A stretch of DNA of 64,000 nucleotides from Maylandia zebra (GCF_041146795.1 NC_135185.1:28455529-28519528); one strand, 5' to 3'; shown: positions 29,130 through 44,100, counted from the stretch's first letter. The notes: generated by a model from the sequence alone, not told the origin. A program made the numbers and translations.

Positions 29130-32100
29130 ATGTCTGCGCAGCCCGGTGAGGAGCTAGGCTCGGAGGGGAAGTGGTTTGGGGATGACTATGAGAGGAACGG
29201 CCTGTTTGGTAACACACAGAGCCGCTTCGGCGAGCTGCGCGAAGAATTGAAGCCGAGAGGCGGCGACGCGTTGGGCGACCTGGATCAACAATTTCATCCT
29301 TTCCAGGACGACGGGAAAAGGCCTCCCGTTGCTATGGAAACTGCATCTACAGGTAAAGCTTGCACTTATTGCCCTTAAATGCTTAAATATGTGACAGTTT
29401 ATAATCAGTCTAGCCACGTTACGTGTCTTCTTTTTCAGAAGGTAACAGGACGATGTTACGGTGTGAATAAATACAGTGTGAGGGACGCAGGCGAGAGCAT
29501 TTATCAGAGAATTAGCGTTACGACAGACGGCTTGTCTGTAAGCCCGGGATAAAACTTCCGAGCTCGAAAACAAAAACAAAGCCAAGAGGAAGCAACTTCA
29601 GTGATGCCGTAGGGGAAAAAATGGCAGACATATTTCCAAACTAAACTCGGCAACAGCCCTTTATAGTTATGAAACGTCATATAGCTCATGACCGAGTGGT
29701 TTTCCGCTCAGGAGACAAGAATCTGCTTGGATAAAGGCAATACCAAATAGCCTGTTGAACTCTGAATGGCCTGTTCATTACCATAACTACTGTATCATCT
29801 CGTACATGTGGGCTAGGTCTACATCTATATTAGAAATATTTGCTTGTTGAGAAGGTGAGGCTACAAATTACAGGCCTTAGCTTACAAAGCCAGTGTCTGG
29901 ATAGAAAGAGAACAGCTTAATCCCTAAGCACAAGATTTCATTAGTCCAGTAACAAAACTAAAAATACAAAAAAGAATGGGTAACAGAGAGGACACGTTTA
30001 TAACATAGATGAATAAACATGAAAGAACCTAATATAATGATAATAATAATAATAATAATAATAAGAACTCACGAACTAGATGAGTTTGGAAAGGTTTTGG
30101 GAACTTTAGGGGAGTTGTTGTCTGTCTTTTATATTTATGCGCGAGAGAGGGGTTACATGATGCATCCCAGTTTTTGTGTGCACCTCCGTGGATAGTGTCA
30201 GTGATGTCATCACATTGCTGGATGCTGGACTTTGTGATAAGATAAGGCAGACCTTGGTTCTGGATCCGTCATCATTCTCCTTAGCACTGCTCATCTCAAG
30301 CTGCTATTTTTAATCCTTAACAGTGTTCACTGTTCACTTGGCGAGCAAAACTAGAGCCCTGCACTTTTATTCACCAATCCACTGAAAAATTCATGAGCTT
30401 GTGCTTTAAAAAAAAGAAGAAAAAAAAGAGCTGCCCAGTTTTTCTTCCTTGCTGCTCAGGTTTTTCACATTTCACTTGCTGCTGCTTCTGCAGCAGCTGC
30501 TCCAAAACAGAAAAGAAAACATCTAGCCACTGGTAAATCCTTTAAGGACAACAGCATAGCTGAATGCTTAAATTGGACTTAAATCCTTTGATGCACAGAG
30601 TTGTCCATGACAGTATCCAAATCTGAATTGTGCAGTAGGAAAACCGCTTGGAAAATTGACATAAAACACACAGAAACGCTGCTGAAGCGTTTAAAGCAAG
30701 TCAGTGTGACATTTTAAACTGGCTTGTCAGCGTTTGTCCTCGTGTTCTAGAAGACGTAAACAGAGCACTTGCTCTACTTTTTGGCATTCTGTGCCAGACA
30801 GGCTCAAACATGGGTAGGTGCATGCAGACAAACACACACACACACACACACTTTGTTTTGGTTCCTAAAAGAGGAAAAGAATAGCTTTGTGCTGTTCCTC
30901 GGACTCCCATTGAGCCGTATCCATACCAGTGAAGTAATCCACTTTGTCAGTTATGTTCTTGGTGGGAACAGTGCAGATCTCATCACATCTAGCAGGGCAG
31001 AGAGGACGTTTCACTCTTATGTAGTCATGTTATCATCCAGTCTGATCTTTGTCAAAGACATTCACTCCTAAAAGTCCACTCATGCTTTTCTTTTTCTCTT
31101 CTCTGCGTTGCTGAAAAAATAGTTTTGAGGTTGGAATTTTTTTGGCTTTGAACAAAATGAGATTGGAAACCATATCTTTCTGCAGATAATCAATCCATGT
31201 CTGTTCTAAATCATGTTCACAGCTCTGATGTACCCACAGACCCCGATAATGCTGATTTCAGCCGTATTAAATCACCACAGGGCAGAACCTTATCCTCGGA
31301 TCGGATAACCTCTTTGATCTAAAAGTTTCCCATCCTATAAAAGTTTCAAGAGTCACGAGAAAAGGAAGGAGCGGAAGGAGCTCTGACCAGCTCTGATGTG
31401 CTGCGAGAACACAACAGTTGGGTTTGGTTGTTCTGTAGCAGATGGTGTTTCTGATAGCTTGGGCCTGAATTCTGCCAGTGAAGAAAAAAACTGAGCACAT
31501 AAGATACACAAACAGTGACACTGCCTTTACTTTTTCATAACTCCTCCTGGTGCATCATTTTATCACAACCTGAAAAAGCATATCGGTCATAAGAAACTTT
31601 CTACTCCAATCCAGTGGCTGATGGGTGGATTAGACTCACGTTTTTCTCCTTTTAGCACAGATCAGTGACAAGGATGAGACAGCATATGTCTGGCTGGGAC
31701 TTTTCCATATCTTTGAGATAGAAAAAGCACTTAGTGGACTGCATAAGCCAGCACAGTGCTTTTAGCCGTGAGAGCTGTTCCCAAGGGGAGGGGGGAGGGG
31801 GTAAGCAGTACAAGGTCTTTTCAGAGCAGATGATAAAGATGCAAGATAAAATAAGAAAGAAGGGGGCTTAATGGTTAGAGAGGTGAAGCTGTGATGACAA
31901 GGCTGGTGTTTCAAAAGGCTGGCGTGATGGGAAAGAGTAAAAATATGATAGACAACACTTTCCTTTAAGGTTAACTTTAACTTGGTATCTTATGGTCAGC
32001 TGTGAGTGTTTCTGCTGTTGCATGAGCCTTACATATCTTAATAATAGTTCATCTGTCCACCTTTTCTTCAGCAATCTTGATAACTCAGTCAAACTTGGTG

Positions 32101-35100
32101 GATGCAATGCTGAAGAGCCGAGCGAGTGCGTTGATGAACCTGAGGTTCAGTGCATAATTGCCCATATTCTGGCTGCAAGTTGCTGTCTGTTACCCATGCT
32201 TCCTGTATATTGACTGCTGACTACTCCATTCTGTGTGTAGGAGTGGCATCCACAATCGCCACGCTCTCCACGGCAATGTTTATATTCAATTAATGCATCC
32301 TTATGCCAGTCCTCTTTTCACAACCATAATTTTTAGCTTGTCTGTGTGTGACACGTTTAGGAGACATCTGTAAATTGTAGCTTTAAAGAATTAACCTGGG
32401 TTGCAGTCCTTCTGAGTTGGCACTAGTTTTAATAATGTGTAATCTGGATTTACAGTCTCCTGGACCTGTTACCTAATGCTGAGGCATATAAGGACAAATA
32501 AAGGTGTGGTAGACCAAACTCAAGAAGCTCTTTTGAAGAGGGACCATATAAAAGCATTAGTGCGCTCATTATATCAATAAGTCAACATTTTAGATCCCAT
32601 GTGTTCACCCGGAAGGCAATTCAAAGCCAACATGTGAAACATGATGCCATGTATCTGATCTTACCAGCTCTCTAGCGCTGAGCAGAGAGTCCTGAGTAAT
32701 CCCTGGGCATAGTGCGAAAGTGCTCTCGGGATTAGAATTACTATCAACAAAGGCACTCACAACGAGCATTGACCATTAGTTTTTTTTTGTGTGTGGGCGT
32801 GTAAATTATGGTAGTCTTTGTCAGCTTGCCTTCCTACCTGCATCCACACTTTTAAAAGCGAATTGCTGTTTAAAAGTCACGCTAAATTGACCCGATGAGA
32901 GCGGTGTGCAGACGCTCGGTCTGGATCCTCCCACATTCTCTCTATTCATCCATAAAGCTTCATCCAAGCAGGAAAGATAGAATCAATACACTGGAAGACA
33001 AGCACTGTATAACAGCTACATTCTAAATGGGGATAGATTTTATTTAAACTGCCTCTAAATGGATTTATTTTTGACAGAGGCTGCTGGAACAATAAAAATT
33101 GTCCTGGTGGCCTTAAGTGATTTTTTTTTAAACAGTGGTGGATTCACCAAACATTTCTTACAGTAATTGTATGCCCTTGTCATTTCGGATCAATGCAGCA
33201 GAGCACTTGAATCCATCTGCCCAGCTGCTCTCCTATCGACCTCAGCTCTCAGTATAGGCTGTTTTTGTGCACCCCTTTTTTTCTTTTTCTTTACCATCAT
33301 TAAAATGTGGTACTCAGTGATTGGTATTCATCTGCTTGTACATGAACTTAAATGTAATAGCCAGAGCTTTTAGAGCCAGAGACCATTACAACTTTAACTT
33401 CATTTAAACACTGATATACAAAAGACTCAATTTAGAAATCTATTATTATACCAGCTACCAGGAAATCATAGTGAACCCTAGAGTTATAATTTCAATCATC
33501 CACATCAATCACAAAAGGCAAATACTTAACTTTCTTCATAAAATACCACCAGTTAGTTAAATAAATTTACCAGCATGTAAACCACTTGTGCTCTGCTAAC
33601 ACACTTACAAAACCCAATAAAGGGAAACAGAAGAATAAAAACAAGTGAATAATATGCACTTCCATGTACTTTTGGCTTATTTAAATGTTTTGTGATTTTG
33701 ACACATGCACATGTCTTTGGATATAGTCCATGTTTAGCATGTTTTTGTGCAGTTTTTGTCTTTCCGGTAAAGAAAGGACAACTTGTAGGAAGTTCAAGCC
33801 CCAAATGCACAGATGGGTTGAAAGAAGAGCACTGTAATAGAGCCATTTCCACAAGGTCATATGGTGAAAGAGAACACCTGAAAAGTAACACCATTGCTCA
33901 TTGGGTCATGGGTGGAGTAATGGATTCCTAACAGAGCTGTGAAGTCAGAGATGCCTAAAGGAGAAGCTCAAATACACTATATGTTTTTGAAGAACTGCAC
34001 TTTTGGGGGGGGGGGGGGTTGGGATTTTACTTCCGTACACCACAACACTTGAACTCAAACAATAAAGATTATTTTAAGTGTAGACTGTCAGCTATAATTC
34101 AAAAGTATTGCCCTAACTGACGTTTGATACACAGTCCCCAATATTTAGAAGTTCAAAATGAATGGAACAAACTAAAATTTTTAACTGTAAAGATTGTTAT
34201 TTATGCTTGGATAAAACTCTTTTTCAGTAAATGACTGGCTGATGTCACATCACCACATGTTGTGTTTCCTCCCTTGTTAAGCTTGTCGCTCTGCCTTAAG
34301 TTTGGTCTTCGGTAACTAAAAAACATTCTGTTGGGTTGAGATGAGGTGACTTGGTCAATGAAGAATATCTCATTTAGGGGTGGGCGATATAAACGATATA
34401 CGATAGAAACTATATAAATTTGGCCAACGATAGAGATTTTGACTATACCGCTCTACCGCGATAGCGCATGTTGATGATGTCATCAAGCTGCACCTGTTTT
34501 GGTCAAAAGCATCGCAGCGGCTACAACCATTATCATCGGCAAATTGTGCCGCACGACAGTCATAGCAAAGAGATGAAGCACTTTTGAAATATGGGGAAAG
34601 CCAAAAACTGCGCTTCCTCCACTTCCGTAACATTGATTCATTAATGTTGAATTCTCTCGCAGCTGTTCTATTCCCATGTTGTTGCAGTATATTAATAACT
34701 AACCTCGTATTATGGATGAATAATCTCAGTTGTTCTCCTGACTGAAGTTTGGCCCATGTATAGCATCCTGCTATGCGATTGCATTTGTGCCTGACCACCA
34801 GAATCCCTCACGTTAACTTTTATCGAGTGGGAAAAAAAGTTGGCGTTCATCCTCCAGCTTCACTGTGCTAATGTTATGCTAACATAGCTGTGTCGCTAGC
34901 AATCACGTAGCACAACATTATATACCAGGTAGTCCAACTTCAGTAACCCTGCAAACGTCACTGCTGTTTAGTTTTCTGTCTTCATTTATGTTGGAAGTTG
35001 TAGCAGAGCTGTACGTTTTAATTAGTTTCAAAAATCTCTCAGAACATGGTATGTCATGTTTAGGTGGAAACTAGCGAGCTAACTTCCTGTTAACTTGTAA

Positions 35101-38100
35101 CTTCGTTGAATGTATTAAATTCTGTTTTCATCGATGCCTGGATGTTAAACTTAATTGTTACACCTGGTAAAGCAGCAACGCTGATCATTTTATTAAAGAT
35201 GAAAGAATTTAGACCGTTTTTAACTCTCAGTGTTCGTTTGACTTAGGGACCTGAAGCCCAGATTACTCCGCGAAGCTCCTCACTACGGCAGCCGTAATGC
35301 TCTGACAATCCATCAAGCAGTGCTGCTTACCAAAGTTTTTAAGTGCCTTATAGTGTGGAAAATACATTATACAGAAGAAAAGAATATATCGCAATATATA
35401 TCATTACTGCACATGCTTCAAATTATACCGCGATATGCTTTGGGTATTTATCCATCTGAACTGTGAAGAGCTGTCAGATCAGTTTTGCAGCATTAGGCTG
35501 AATTTGAGCAGAGAGCACAGCCCTACACACTTCATAATTCATCCTACTGCCTCTTATCAGCAGTCACGTCATCAATAAACATTAGTGACCCGGTTACACT
35601 GGCAGCCATACATGTCCATACCATAACATTATCTCCACCATGACAGATGGTATGCTCCAGATTATGGGCTGTCTCTCAGTTTTTTCCATACAATTCTGCT
35701 CCCATTATTAAGGTAGAAGTTAATCTTGGTTCCATCTGAAAACAAATTCTCTCTTTTAGGTGTTTTCTTGCAAACTCTAATCTGGCCTCCTTCTTCTTGA
35801 GTATAACCAGTTTTCATCTTGTTGTATACGATTTGTATTTGCATTCATTTGCATCCACATCTCTTTGGACCTCATATTGAGAGTTCCAGTGATGCCAAAT
35901 ATAAGTTCCTGCTTAATTTGACAATTGTAATTCCTAAGCAGTTAATCCAGTACTTTAGTTAAAGCACTTGAATTACAGGTGAAACTCCATCTCCAATCAC
36001 CTCTTGATTTAGTTTTTAAATCTCAAATCCTGTGGGCCGTACAGAGGCATAAATTCCCCCCAAAAAGTCATCATCCAAAGGCTTATGAAACTAACTGTAT
36101 GACTGGGACTATTGAGGGTCTCTGTGTGCTCGGACAGTGCAGACAGACAGACTTATGCCAGAATGTCAGTCCAGCTTGTTCTACGGATCATGGAATCAGC
36201 AGCATGCCTTTTGACTCTTTCCTGCACTGCTGCCTGCAAGGAGTGAGGCACCATGATGCTCGAGTCTGTAGGCATGCTTTGTGGGGGGGGAAAGCGACAT
36301 TTCTTTTTGCATCTCCTCATTTTCAAAGTTTCTTTTTTAATGCTTTTTCGTTTTTATTGCACACTGAATGACTGCCATATAGGCGGCTCAGTGCACCTTT
36401 ATTTCCAGTGCTAATATATTCATGTTGCAACTCCAAACCCTTTTGATATCTGTGCTCACATTTGTGTGTTGCCTGATAATTAGGAGCCCATGCCTTGGTG
36501 TAGCACAGATTGTCAGGCTGCATTAGTTTCAGAGCTGCACTGGCTGCACAGAGGACAACAAAGGGACTGCCCATTCACAGCACTGCGCCATCCTTTCAGT
36601 GACATGATTATGTTGTGTGAGCTGAGAATTCCTCTGTTGTCTTTTCCAATCCTGTCCCAACTGCAGTAAGGCATTCGTTTCAGCCTTATGGGTTTTTTTT
36701 CCCATTGTCTGGGTGCTATATCAGATCAGCAGATTCAAAATGCCCTCAATCTCCACCAAGTTTGTCAAGCGGCTGCTCAGAGCAGCTGCTCTCATGGCGG
36801 TTAAAGACAGAAATCGTGCCTCTTAATTGTTGAACGTGCTGTTGAACTGTATTTCCTGTGTTGTTATGTAAAAATGCTTGATATAGATGGAAGCAGTGGG
36901 GGTGTTGCCTACAATCAACAGGAGCATGAGCAGTTCCCAGTTTGGGAGATGACCTTGCTTCACAGTTTTTAGTGGCTTTAAGTGCTTCCCACTGCACAGC
37001 ATTTGTACAGTGAATCAGTGAGTGTTAAGATTATGATGCTGTTGCCTGTGGGACGATTGATGGGACCTATACCATAGTAGTGGACTAAGAGGATTACATG
37101 TTGCTTCACTTTAGCAGTACATCAAGGGCATTCATGTTACTGAGCTGAATATGGCTCAACAGCAACCTATTGAAAAACGTGTTGACCTGCTTTGCTTTCC
37201 TTCCGTGCCACATCACGCTTTCCCCTGTATCTCAGTTTGTGTGTGTAGTGTTTATGTCCCTGTACTGCGGTATGATCTATTGTTAATGACTGAGGAAGCA
37301 GCAGTTGGAAGGACAGCCGAAGGAAAGGGTGGCGGGGCTTTTCAGAGGAAGCAAAGGGAGGGACGGGACGTCCTGACCTGTTGGGTCTTCTGTCAGTCAG
37401 TCTGCATCCTCCAGAGCTAACCCGAAGGCTGCTATTTAAAATCTTACCCCCTCATCCAGCCCAGCAGCTGGATCCAGCCTATTTATAGCCTCACCGCTGC
37501 CCTGGGAGAAGCAAGGCTGGAGAGCAGGGGGGAGGAGCTGGATTTGTGGAAGCATAAACTCTGATTTGTACACAGCATAATACAAATATTAACATTATAT
37601 GGTATATAGTTTGTATTTTTGTGGGACTACTGTGATTGCTGATGTTCATTTTATACACATGTTGCACAACTAAAACTGGTATAGGGTGAACAGATTCCAA
37701 CAAACTAAATGTGGGGCAAAGAGTAGGCATGTGTGGGACAAAGTGGAACAATACTAAAAAAGGGTAGGCTGAAACTGAAGAAATACACAAACTATCCAGA
37801 CATGTTTGGTTAGGGATGTACCCATAGACCTGCAGATGTGTCTCTTTCAGCCATGTTTACTTTTATAAAGTAGAACCAATAAAAATGTCGGACATTGTCT
37901 CAATATGTGTGACAGGAGGATGAGATAAAAATGTTGCAGTTTTATATGAAGTGGGACTCTTTGTCAACTTAGACTGGGAAGTTTGACATGAATTCTTCAG
38001 TTGATCCAAATTTATTAAAAGTTTTGCCCCGTCCCCTGCCCTTCCCTGAGCCTGGTTCTGCTGGAGGGGAAAAAAAGGATCTTCTTCCTTCCTACTGCCA

Positions 38101-41100
38101 CCACGTGCTGCTAATAGTAGGACATTTGATTGTTGGTCTTCGTCCTACCTTAAGGCAACTGTTGTCATTTGGCGCTATAAAAATAAAACTGAATTGAAAT
38201 TAAAGTCAGGAAATGGAAATACTTGACTTGACCTTTGCTCCTGATTCTTAATGTTCTGACATTCCTTCCTGTTTTATGTGACATTATGTGTCATTGTTAT
38301 GGGTGTTTATTAAAACCATATTAAATTAAATTATTAAAAAAATATTTAAAACATTTATGGAATATTAAAATACGTGAAAAACATCATGGTTGTGGGAAGC
38401 CAACAAGCCACTGCTTTAGCACTGGGAGTATCCTATCAGTAAGCAAACTTCATTACAATATAAACTAAAACACCGCATTAATGAAGCATGGACATTCAAA
38501 TTTATAAAGTGAGTCAACTCCAACTACAGCTCATGTCTGACTTGAACTGACTCACCTGCTTAAGCAGTAGAAATAGAGGACAGGACTACACTCCTGTAAT
38601 GGGAGGCTAAAATACTAAATTAAATAATCCTAATATAAGCAGAAGTTGCCCGTCAGGACATACCTCTGTATTGTTACTGCTTATCCATATCTTCATGGAT
38701 CAGTCTTAATATACATTACAGTGACTAGAAGCAACTGATGAAAACCTTTCAGCTCACCACAGAAGTGGATAAATCAGCCCAGTCCACAAAGGGACACACA
38801 GCACAGTCCAGAAAGACGGCAGGGAGTAGTCCTCACACCTGCCAGCAATCACCTGTTTACCACTTCAGTTTGCATTATGTGAGACTGGTTATTTTCCTGC
38901 CTGGTCCTCACCGTTCCTGTGCTGCATCATTAGCATGTGTGCATAAGCTCATTTTGATGACACTATTTTGTGAAGATGGAGAACTGGTGATTACAGAGTA
39001 GAAATGTGATTACAGAATACCCTTTGCTGGCATGATTTAGAACAGACTTTGGCTCCGACACTGTGTTTTTTGGGGGAGCCTGAACAATCCCCCTTTGTCC
39101 CTCGTCGGGTACAAGTACGCTCTGTTACCGCATCCCTCCTGATCTGCACAGACAGGCACCCAGTCTGACTGTGCTGCTTTCACAGCCCCTCTTTTTGGCA
39201 GCAGATCCAGCTGAAGCGCAGCCTTGTTTAACTGGATGTTTTCATTAATCAGACTGCTCAGGCACAGGCTGGTTTGATTCTGTGTGACACTTATCTGTCA
39301 CCTAAGTTTCATGCCTCTCTCTCACTCTTGCTTTCTGTCTGTCTGGTTGTTTTTGTAGATGATCCCATGTCTGGCCTGTTCAGGAAGCCTATGAATGATG
39401 ATGGTGATGTCTACACTTCCCTGCTGTCCAATCAGACCTTCACAACGGGCCAGGAAGCCTCCTACCTGTCTGACGACCTGAAGCCCTCTAGCCACGCTTC
39501 AGGTTCTTCTTCCTTGGATCACTTCTCAAGTGACACCTACAGCTTCAGCTCCAAGATGACTTCCAGCCAAGCTAGTGATGCAGCAAAATCTCTGCTGGGC
39601 TCAGATAAGACAGAATCCTACAACTACATGGACATCAGCCACGGCGACGAGCGCCCTGACCAGCAACAGGGGGCTCTGCACAACCTGCTGGACAAAGGCT
39701 CAGCTGGACATGACTTATTGGGCAGCTACATTGATAAGAATCCCAGAAGAGATGAGGATGATGAGGATGAAGAAAATCTAGGTCCGGCACTGGGCTCGCA
39801 TTCTTTCCCCTATGTTGAGGAGCCATCTGATGAGGAGCTGGGAGACTACCGTTCCTACCGAAACCTAGGCGACACGCCACAGACGGCCAGCCCGGTGAAG
39901 ATCACTTTGACCGAGTCCCAGCCAACAACTACTAAGGCAGAGCCGACGCCACACCCCCCCTCAGTCAATGCGTCTGAACGTGAAAGCGTCCTCAGTGTGG
40001 GCATACAGGGGGTCCCCACTGTCACGCTGTCAGAGCCAGAGGACGACAGCCCAGCCTCCACTCCCAGTGCTTCACCAACAAGTAGGCAAAGCACATAGTC
40101 ACACACAAACACCTTTCACCTGTGCACTACATGGATAAAAGTCTGTAGCTTGGTATATCAGCATCAATACACACACACACACACACACACACACATTAGA
40201 ATTACAGGTTAAGTTTTTTCTCTGTGGCTGGGGTGTGCAAATTACCATATTAATAGGAGAAAATGCTAACATTTAGCACTTGTAGACAGACTTTATTTGC
40301 TAAAAGAAAAGAGTTTTATTTATTCTTTCAAAAGTTATGTAATCTAGCTTTAAGTCATGTATGCACATACTGTGTGTCCAGATTTGCAAGGAAGACACTA
40401 ATGCCTTCTTTTCTCTGGATTTTTTTGTGAGCAGAAAAAGATTTCCCCTCTCATGACATATTCAAGTCTGATGCAGTTTCCAAAAGCAGCCCAGGCACAA
40501 AGGGCAGTGGCAGGGACCATGATGGCAGCAGCGCAGAGTCTGGGGACTCTGAGATTGAGCTGGTGTCTGAGGAACCTCCTAAGGCCAGTAGCAACCCATT
40601 TGCCCAGCCACCTAAAAGCAAGGGCACGTTCAGCCAGCCTAACAACCCCTTTGACAGTCCCCCAGTTGCCAAGGGTGGTTTAGGCCTCGCTGGCAGTCAC
40701 GCTCCACCCACAGCTTACAGCATACTGAGGGAAGAGAGGGAGGCAGAGCTTGACAGTGATCTCTTCATTGAGTCTGCGTCCGAAGAAAGCCCAAAGAGAG
40801 AGCAAGGCTTCAGTGGCCCCAAACAGGGAGTCAGCCCTCCCTCCCCCCTGGTTCCCACCACTGTCCCTCCCCGCAGTACCACTGAGGGGGCGCCCGTTGA
40901 GCCCCTGGTTTCAGAAAAGATCAAGAGCCCAGTGAAAAAGGAGGAGGATCGCCCTAGCAAACCAAAGCCCCCAACTGCGGCCGTGCCTCCCGAGGTGCGA
41001 TCAGAAAAGCCCCACCAGGAAGACATGCACAAAATCACCAGCGAGGGCAAAGAAGACCTGGGAAAGCCTATTGCATCAACTTTCCTGGAGGGCTTTGATA

Positions 41101-44100
41101 AACAAAAAGGTGAGTCCTAAAACTGTTGCTGTTATATCTTCTTAGGTTTACACACAAACTTATAACTTATTTGTGATCTTTTATTTGTTGCTGTGCTCCC
41201 ATCTTAAATACTAGCTGTCAGCTCATGGAACAAGTACTAATTTATCTGCTGGTGTTTATCATAGAAGCTACTTAATGGACTGCGTGTTTTGGCAATGATT
41301 TGTTGACAAGGCCGTGAAATAGCTGCTCAGTGTTTATCTCTGTACAAGGAGTGGGTGGGAAGGCTTGTCTTGCACTATCCCCACAATTGGTTCCCCCTGG
41401 TGGTGTATAGAAGGAAAAACAGAGAAAGGATATGGTGCTTTAAAATGCAAGGCAACTGAAAATCAGCTACAGTTTCAGGCCTGTGACTCTAATGATGCAA
41501 ATGATAAGAATTACAAATGTGCAGGAGGGGGTGGAGGGCTTCCAGCATCTTGACAACATCTGGCTTCACACATCAGCCTTCAGCCCCCTGAGATTAGATA
41601 AGTCAGACATGCCACTCACAGTGAGCAGTTAATGCTGGATAGCCTGCACCTTTTGATCTCAGCAGGGCTATTTTGATTTCTATTGGCTGTTCTGGCTGTC
41701 AGTGTAAACAGCGGGTTTACATAATCCTGTGATGTCAAAACTGGGGCACTCTCTTACTTAAGAGCTTTGAAGGAATCCTCTTGAATCCCCCATGTTTGTA
41801 GAGCAAATAAAATAACCTCTGATTTAGATTTTTTTTTGTCTGCGTTGGTTCCTCTGTGGCCTCTAAGAAAGCATGGGTTGTACCGACACCCTGGTTGAAT
41901 CAGGTGAATAGCTGCATGTTTAAAATGTAAACTGACACATTTCATAACAGCTGAATGCATTTGTTTTACTTTGTTTACTGAGGCTAGAAGAAGGTTCTGG
42001 AAATGCTAGTAAAAAGCAGGTCAGGTCTTTTTTTTATCTCCACCACTAGAGGGCATAGTGCACCTTTGTTATGTTAGGCTGTGTTGAAGGGGAGAAGATT
42101 TTGTTTGCATCAGTCCATGCACTTCCATACCAGTTGCCATAGCAACAGCGATGGGGGACCAGGTTAGCTTTTTCATTTCCTCTCCATGGGTATTGGCATG
42201 AAGGCCCGTCAAGCTTGTAGAGGAAGCAGAAGGTGTGAGGTGTGGCTGTCAGCGGGTGGAGGGGAGGAGGACTGAGGGGACAGGACTGGCAGCTTTGATG
42301 GGATTGAAAACTGGTATTAGCACATTGTTTTCTGTTCAACGTTGACACCACACAATGACTGTGCTCTTTAAGTTGCATTTTTACACATCCAACTTTGCTT
42401 TTTTCTGTCACATTTTCCAGCTTCATTTGCATTACAAATGTGTTCTGGAGAGGAAACCATAACACACAAACATCCCGAAGGCACTAAGCAAGGAGCATTG
42501 TGCTGTAAATGCACAGTGTCTCTTGTTATGAATTATTAAGAACAAGCACTTTGCCTCTTAATTTGCCAGTGAGTCATATTGGAAAAGGCTATTTTAATCT
42601 ATGGCTACAATCATAAATTGTGTCATGTGCAAATACAGAATAACGAATCTGGATGGTTGCCATATTTTTCAATGCTCATAAAATATTCCATTGCATCCTG
42701 TCTGGTGTGCAGCATGACATCAGACTATAGAATTCCCTTTTTTCTTCTTTATTTAAGGCTGCACAGCATGTGGTATGTGCTATATTTAATGCGCATATTG
42801 CAAATGATTCAAATACATATGATGCCACACTGGAGCTACGACAAAAGCAGCTTTCTAAACACCACGTGACCCTGCATCCACCTAACCCTTCCGTTGCTTT
42901 TACCCCCACTATTACAAATTAGATGCTCTGTTAGGACTTTTATTGTGAAAGGAAAGAAGCTTCGATTGTCACCACCCCCCAAACCCCCCGGGCTCTTAAT
43001 CATTGCATGGATGATTTGCTGCAGCAGAAACTGTGGTGTGGTGTTTACAATTTACCCCCCTCCACTCCATTCCCTCCACACAGACAGGCACATACGCACT
43101 TTCCCTTCTCCTTCTGTTTCTAGCCAGCACCGCTCCACAAGCATCAGTCTTTGTGCTCCGTGCGCCGGCAGCACCTTGGAAACCTTTCCTCCCTCCCTTC
43201 CTCCCTCTCTGTCGTCTCAGCCTCTCTCTCGCATCCTTTTTCGACTATTCATGCCTTTCTGGGATGAGTGAGTGAGTCGGTGCGACCGAAGAGCTAGGCA
43301 AAGAAGAAAACGGAGAGCAGAAAGAGAAAATCAAGAGAGAGAGAGAACAGGGACAGAAACTGATCACCAGCATGCAGGGAGCTGCAGACGTGACCAAGAA
43401 GGAATGCTCCTGGAGCAGTTGGAAAGGCCAGGGTACTGACGTGTTTACTGTGATTTGCTCATTTATTGTCTGTGCATACATTGTGGCCGTGGAGGGGTAA
43501 CATGGTTATTTCTGCATGTAGGTTAAACATTCATGTGTGTCACCCTTGCATGTGTGGTTTGCATGTTACATATTAGCTGTAAGCGTACGGGATTCAAACT
43601 GTGCCGTTTGCTGTTCCACCTTTCTCACGGACACGCCCTTATGACGGATCGTTTCTTGTTTCATGTCTGTGCATCTCACAAAAAAAAGGAAAACAAAGGG
43701 AGGGGGAGGGGGGTGAGAGACGCTGCTTGGTGTTTTGGAAAATAACTGTATCCTCATCAGTGTGCTGGGAGCCATCTGTTTTGGGTGCATGGTAATATGG
43801 ATGCTAGTGTCATGAACCAAGGCATATTGCTGTAATCACCCTCCCCGCTTTGCGACTGTGTAGGGAAGCTGGTTTATTATGGCGGATGCTCTGTTTTGTG
43901 CAACGAGGCAGTCACAGCATCCGAATGGCACTGACAGACTGTCTCCATGGTAACCAGGGCGCACCCAGTCCCATTACATCAGCCCTTTCTCTCTGGCCGC
44001 CATGGCACCTTGCAGAGACTGGGCCGGAGAAGAGCATCCTCCGGCCGTCTGTGCCAACAGCAAGGAAGAGCTTACAGAGGGGGCCGAGAGAGAAAATGGC

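Larger units (their letters stand above)
33972..35960 (-). pseudogene. Tc1-family transposon relic interrupted by a hAT-like element
   Basis: Minus-strand translation gives, from 35780 downward, [18 protein letters not shown], then a broken version of the VKHGG...WACMAAS...IDDV motif, then MDKYPKH at about 35433, where the transposase is cut. Beyond the inserted element, near 34350, [12 protein letters not shown] corresponds to the WPSQSPDLNPIEHVF motif. The 3' end near 33972 starts ACACTATATG. Confidence 0.65.
29353..39358 (+). other. rtn1: First intron of rtn1 (10 kb)
   Basis: Apart from a (TAA)n run (30036-30064), a (CA)n run (30832-30851), the Tc1/hAT nest at 33972-35960 and a LINE tail at 37990-38205, I see no gene or named element. 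Open frames here lack motifs. Confidence 0.6.
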
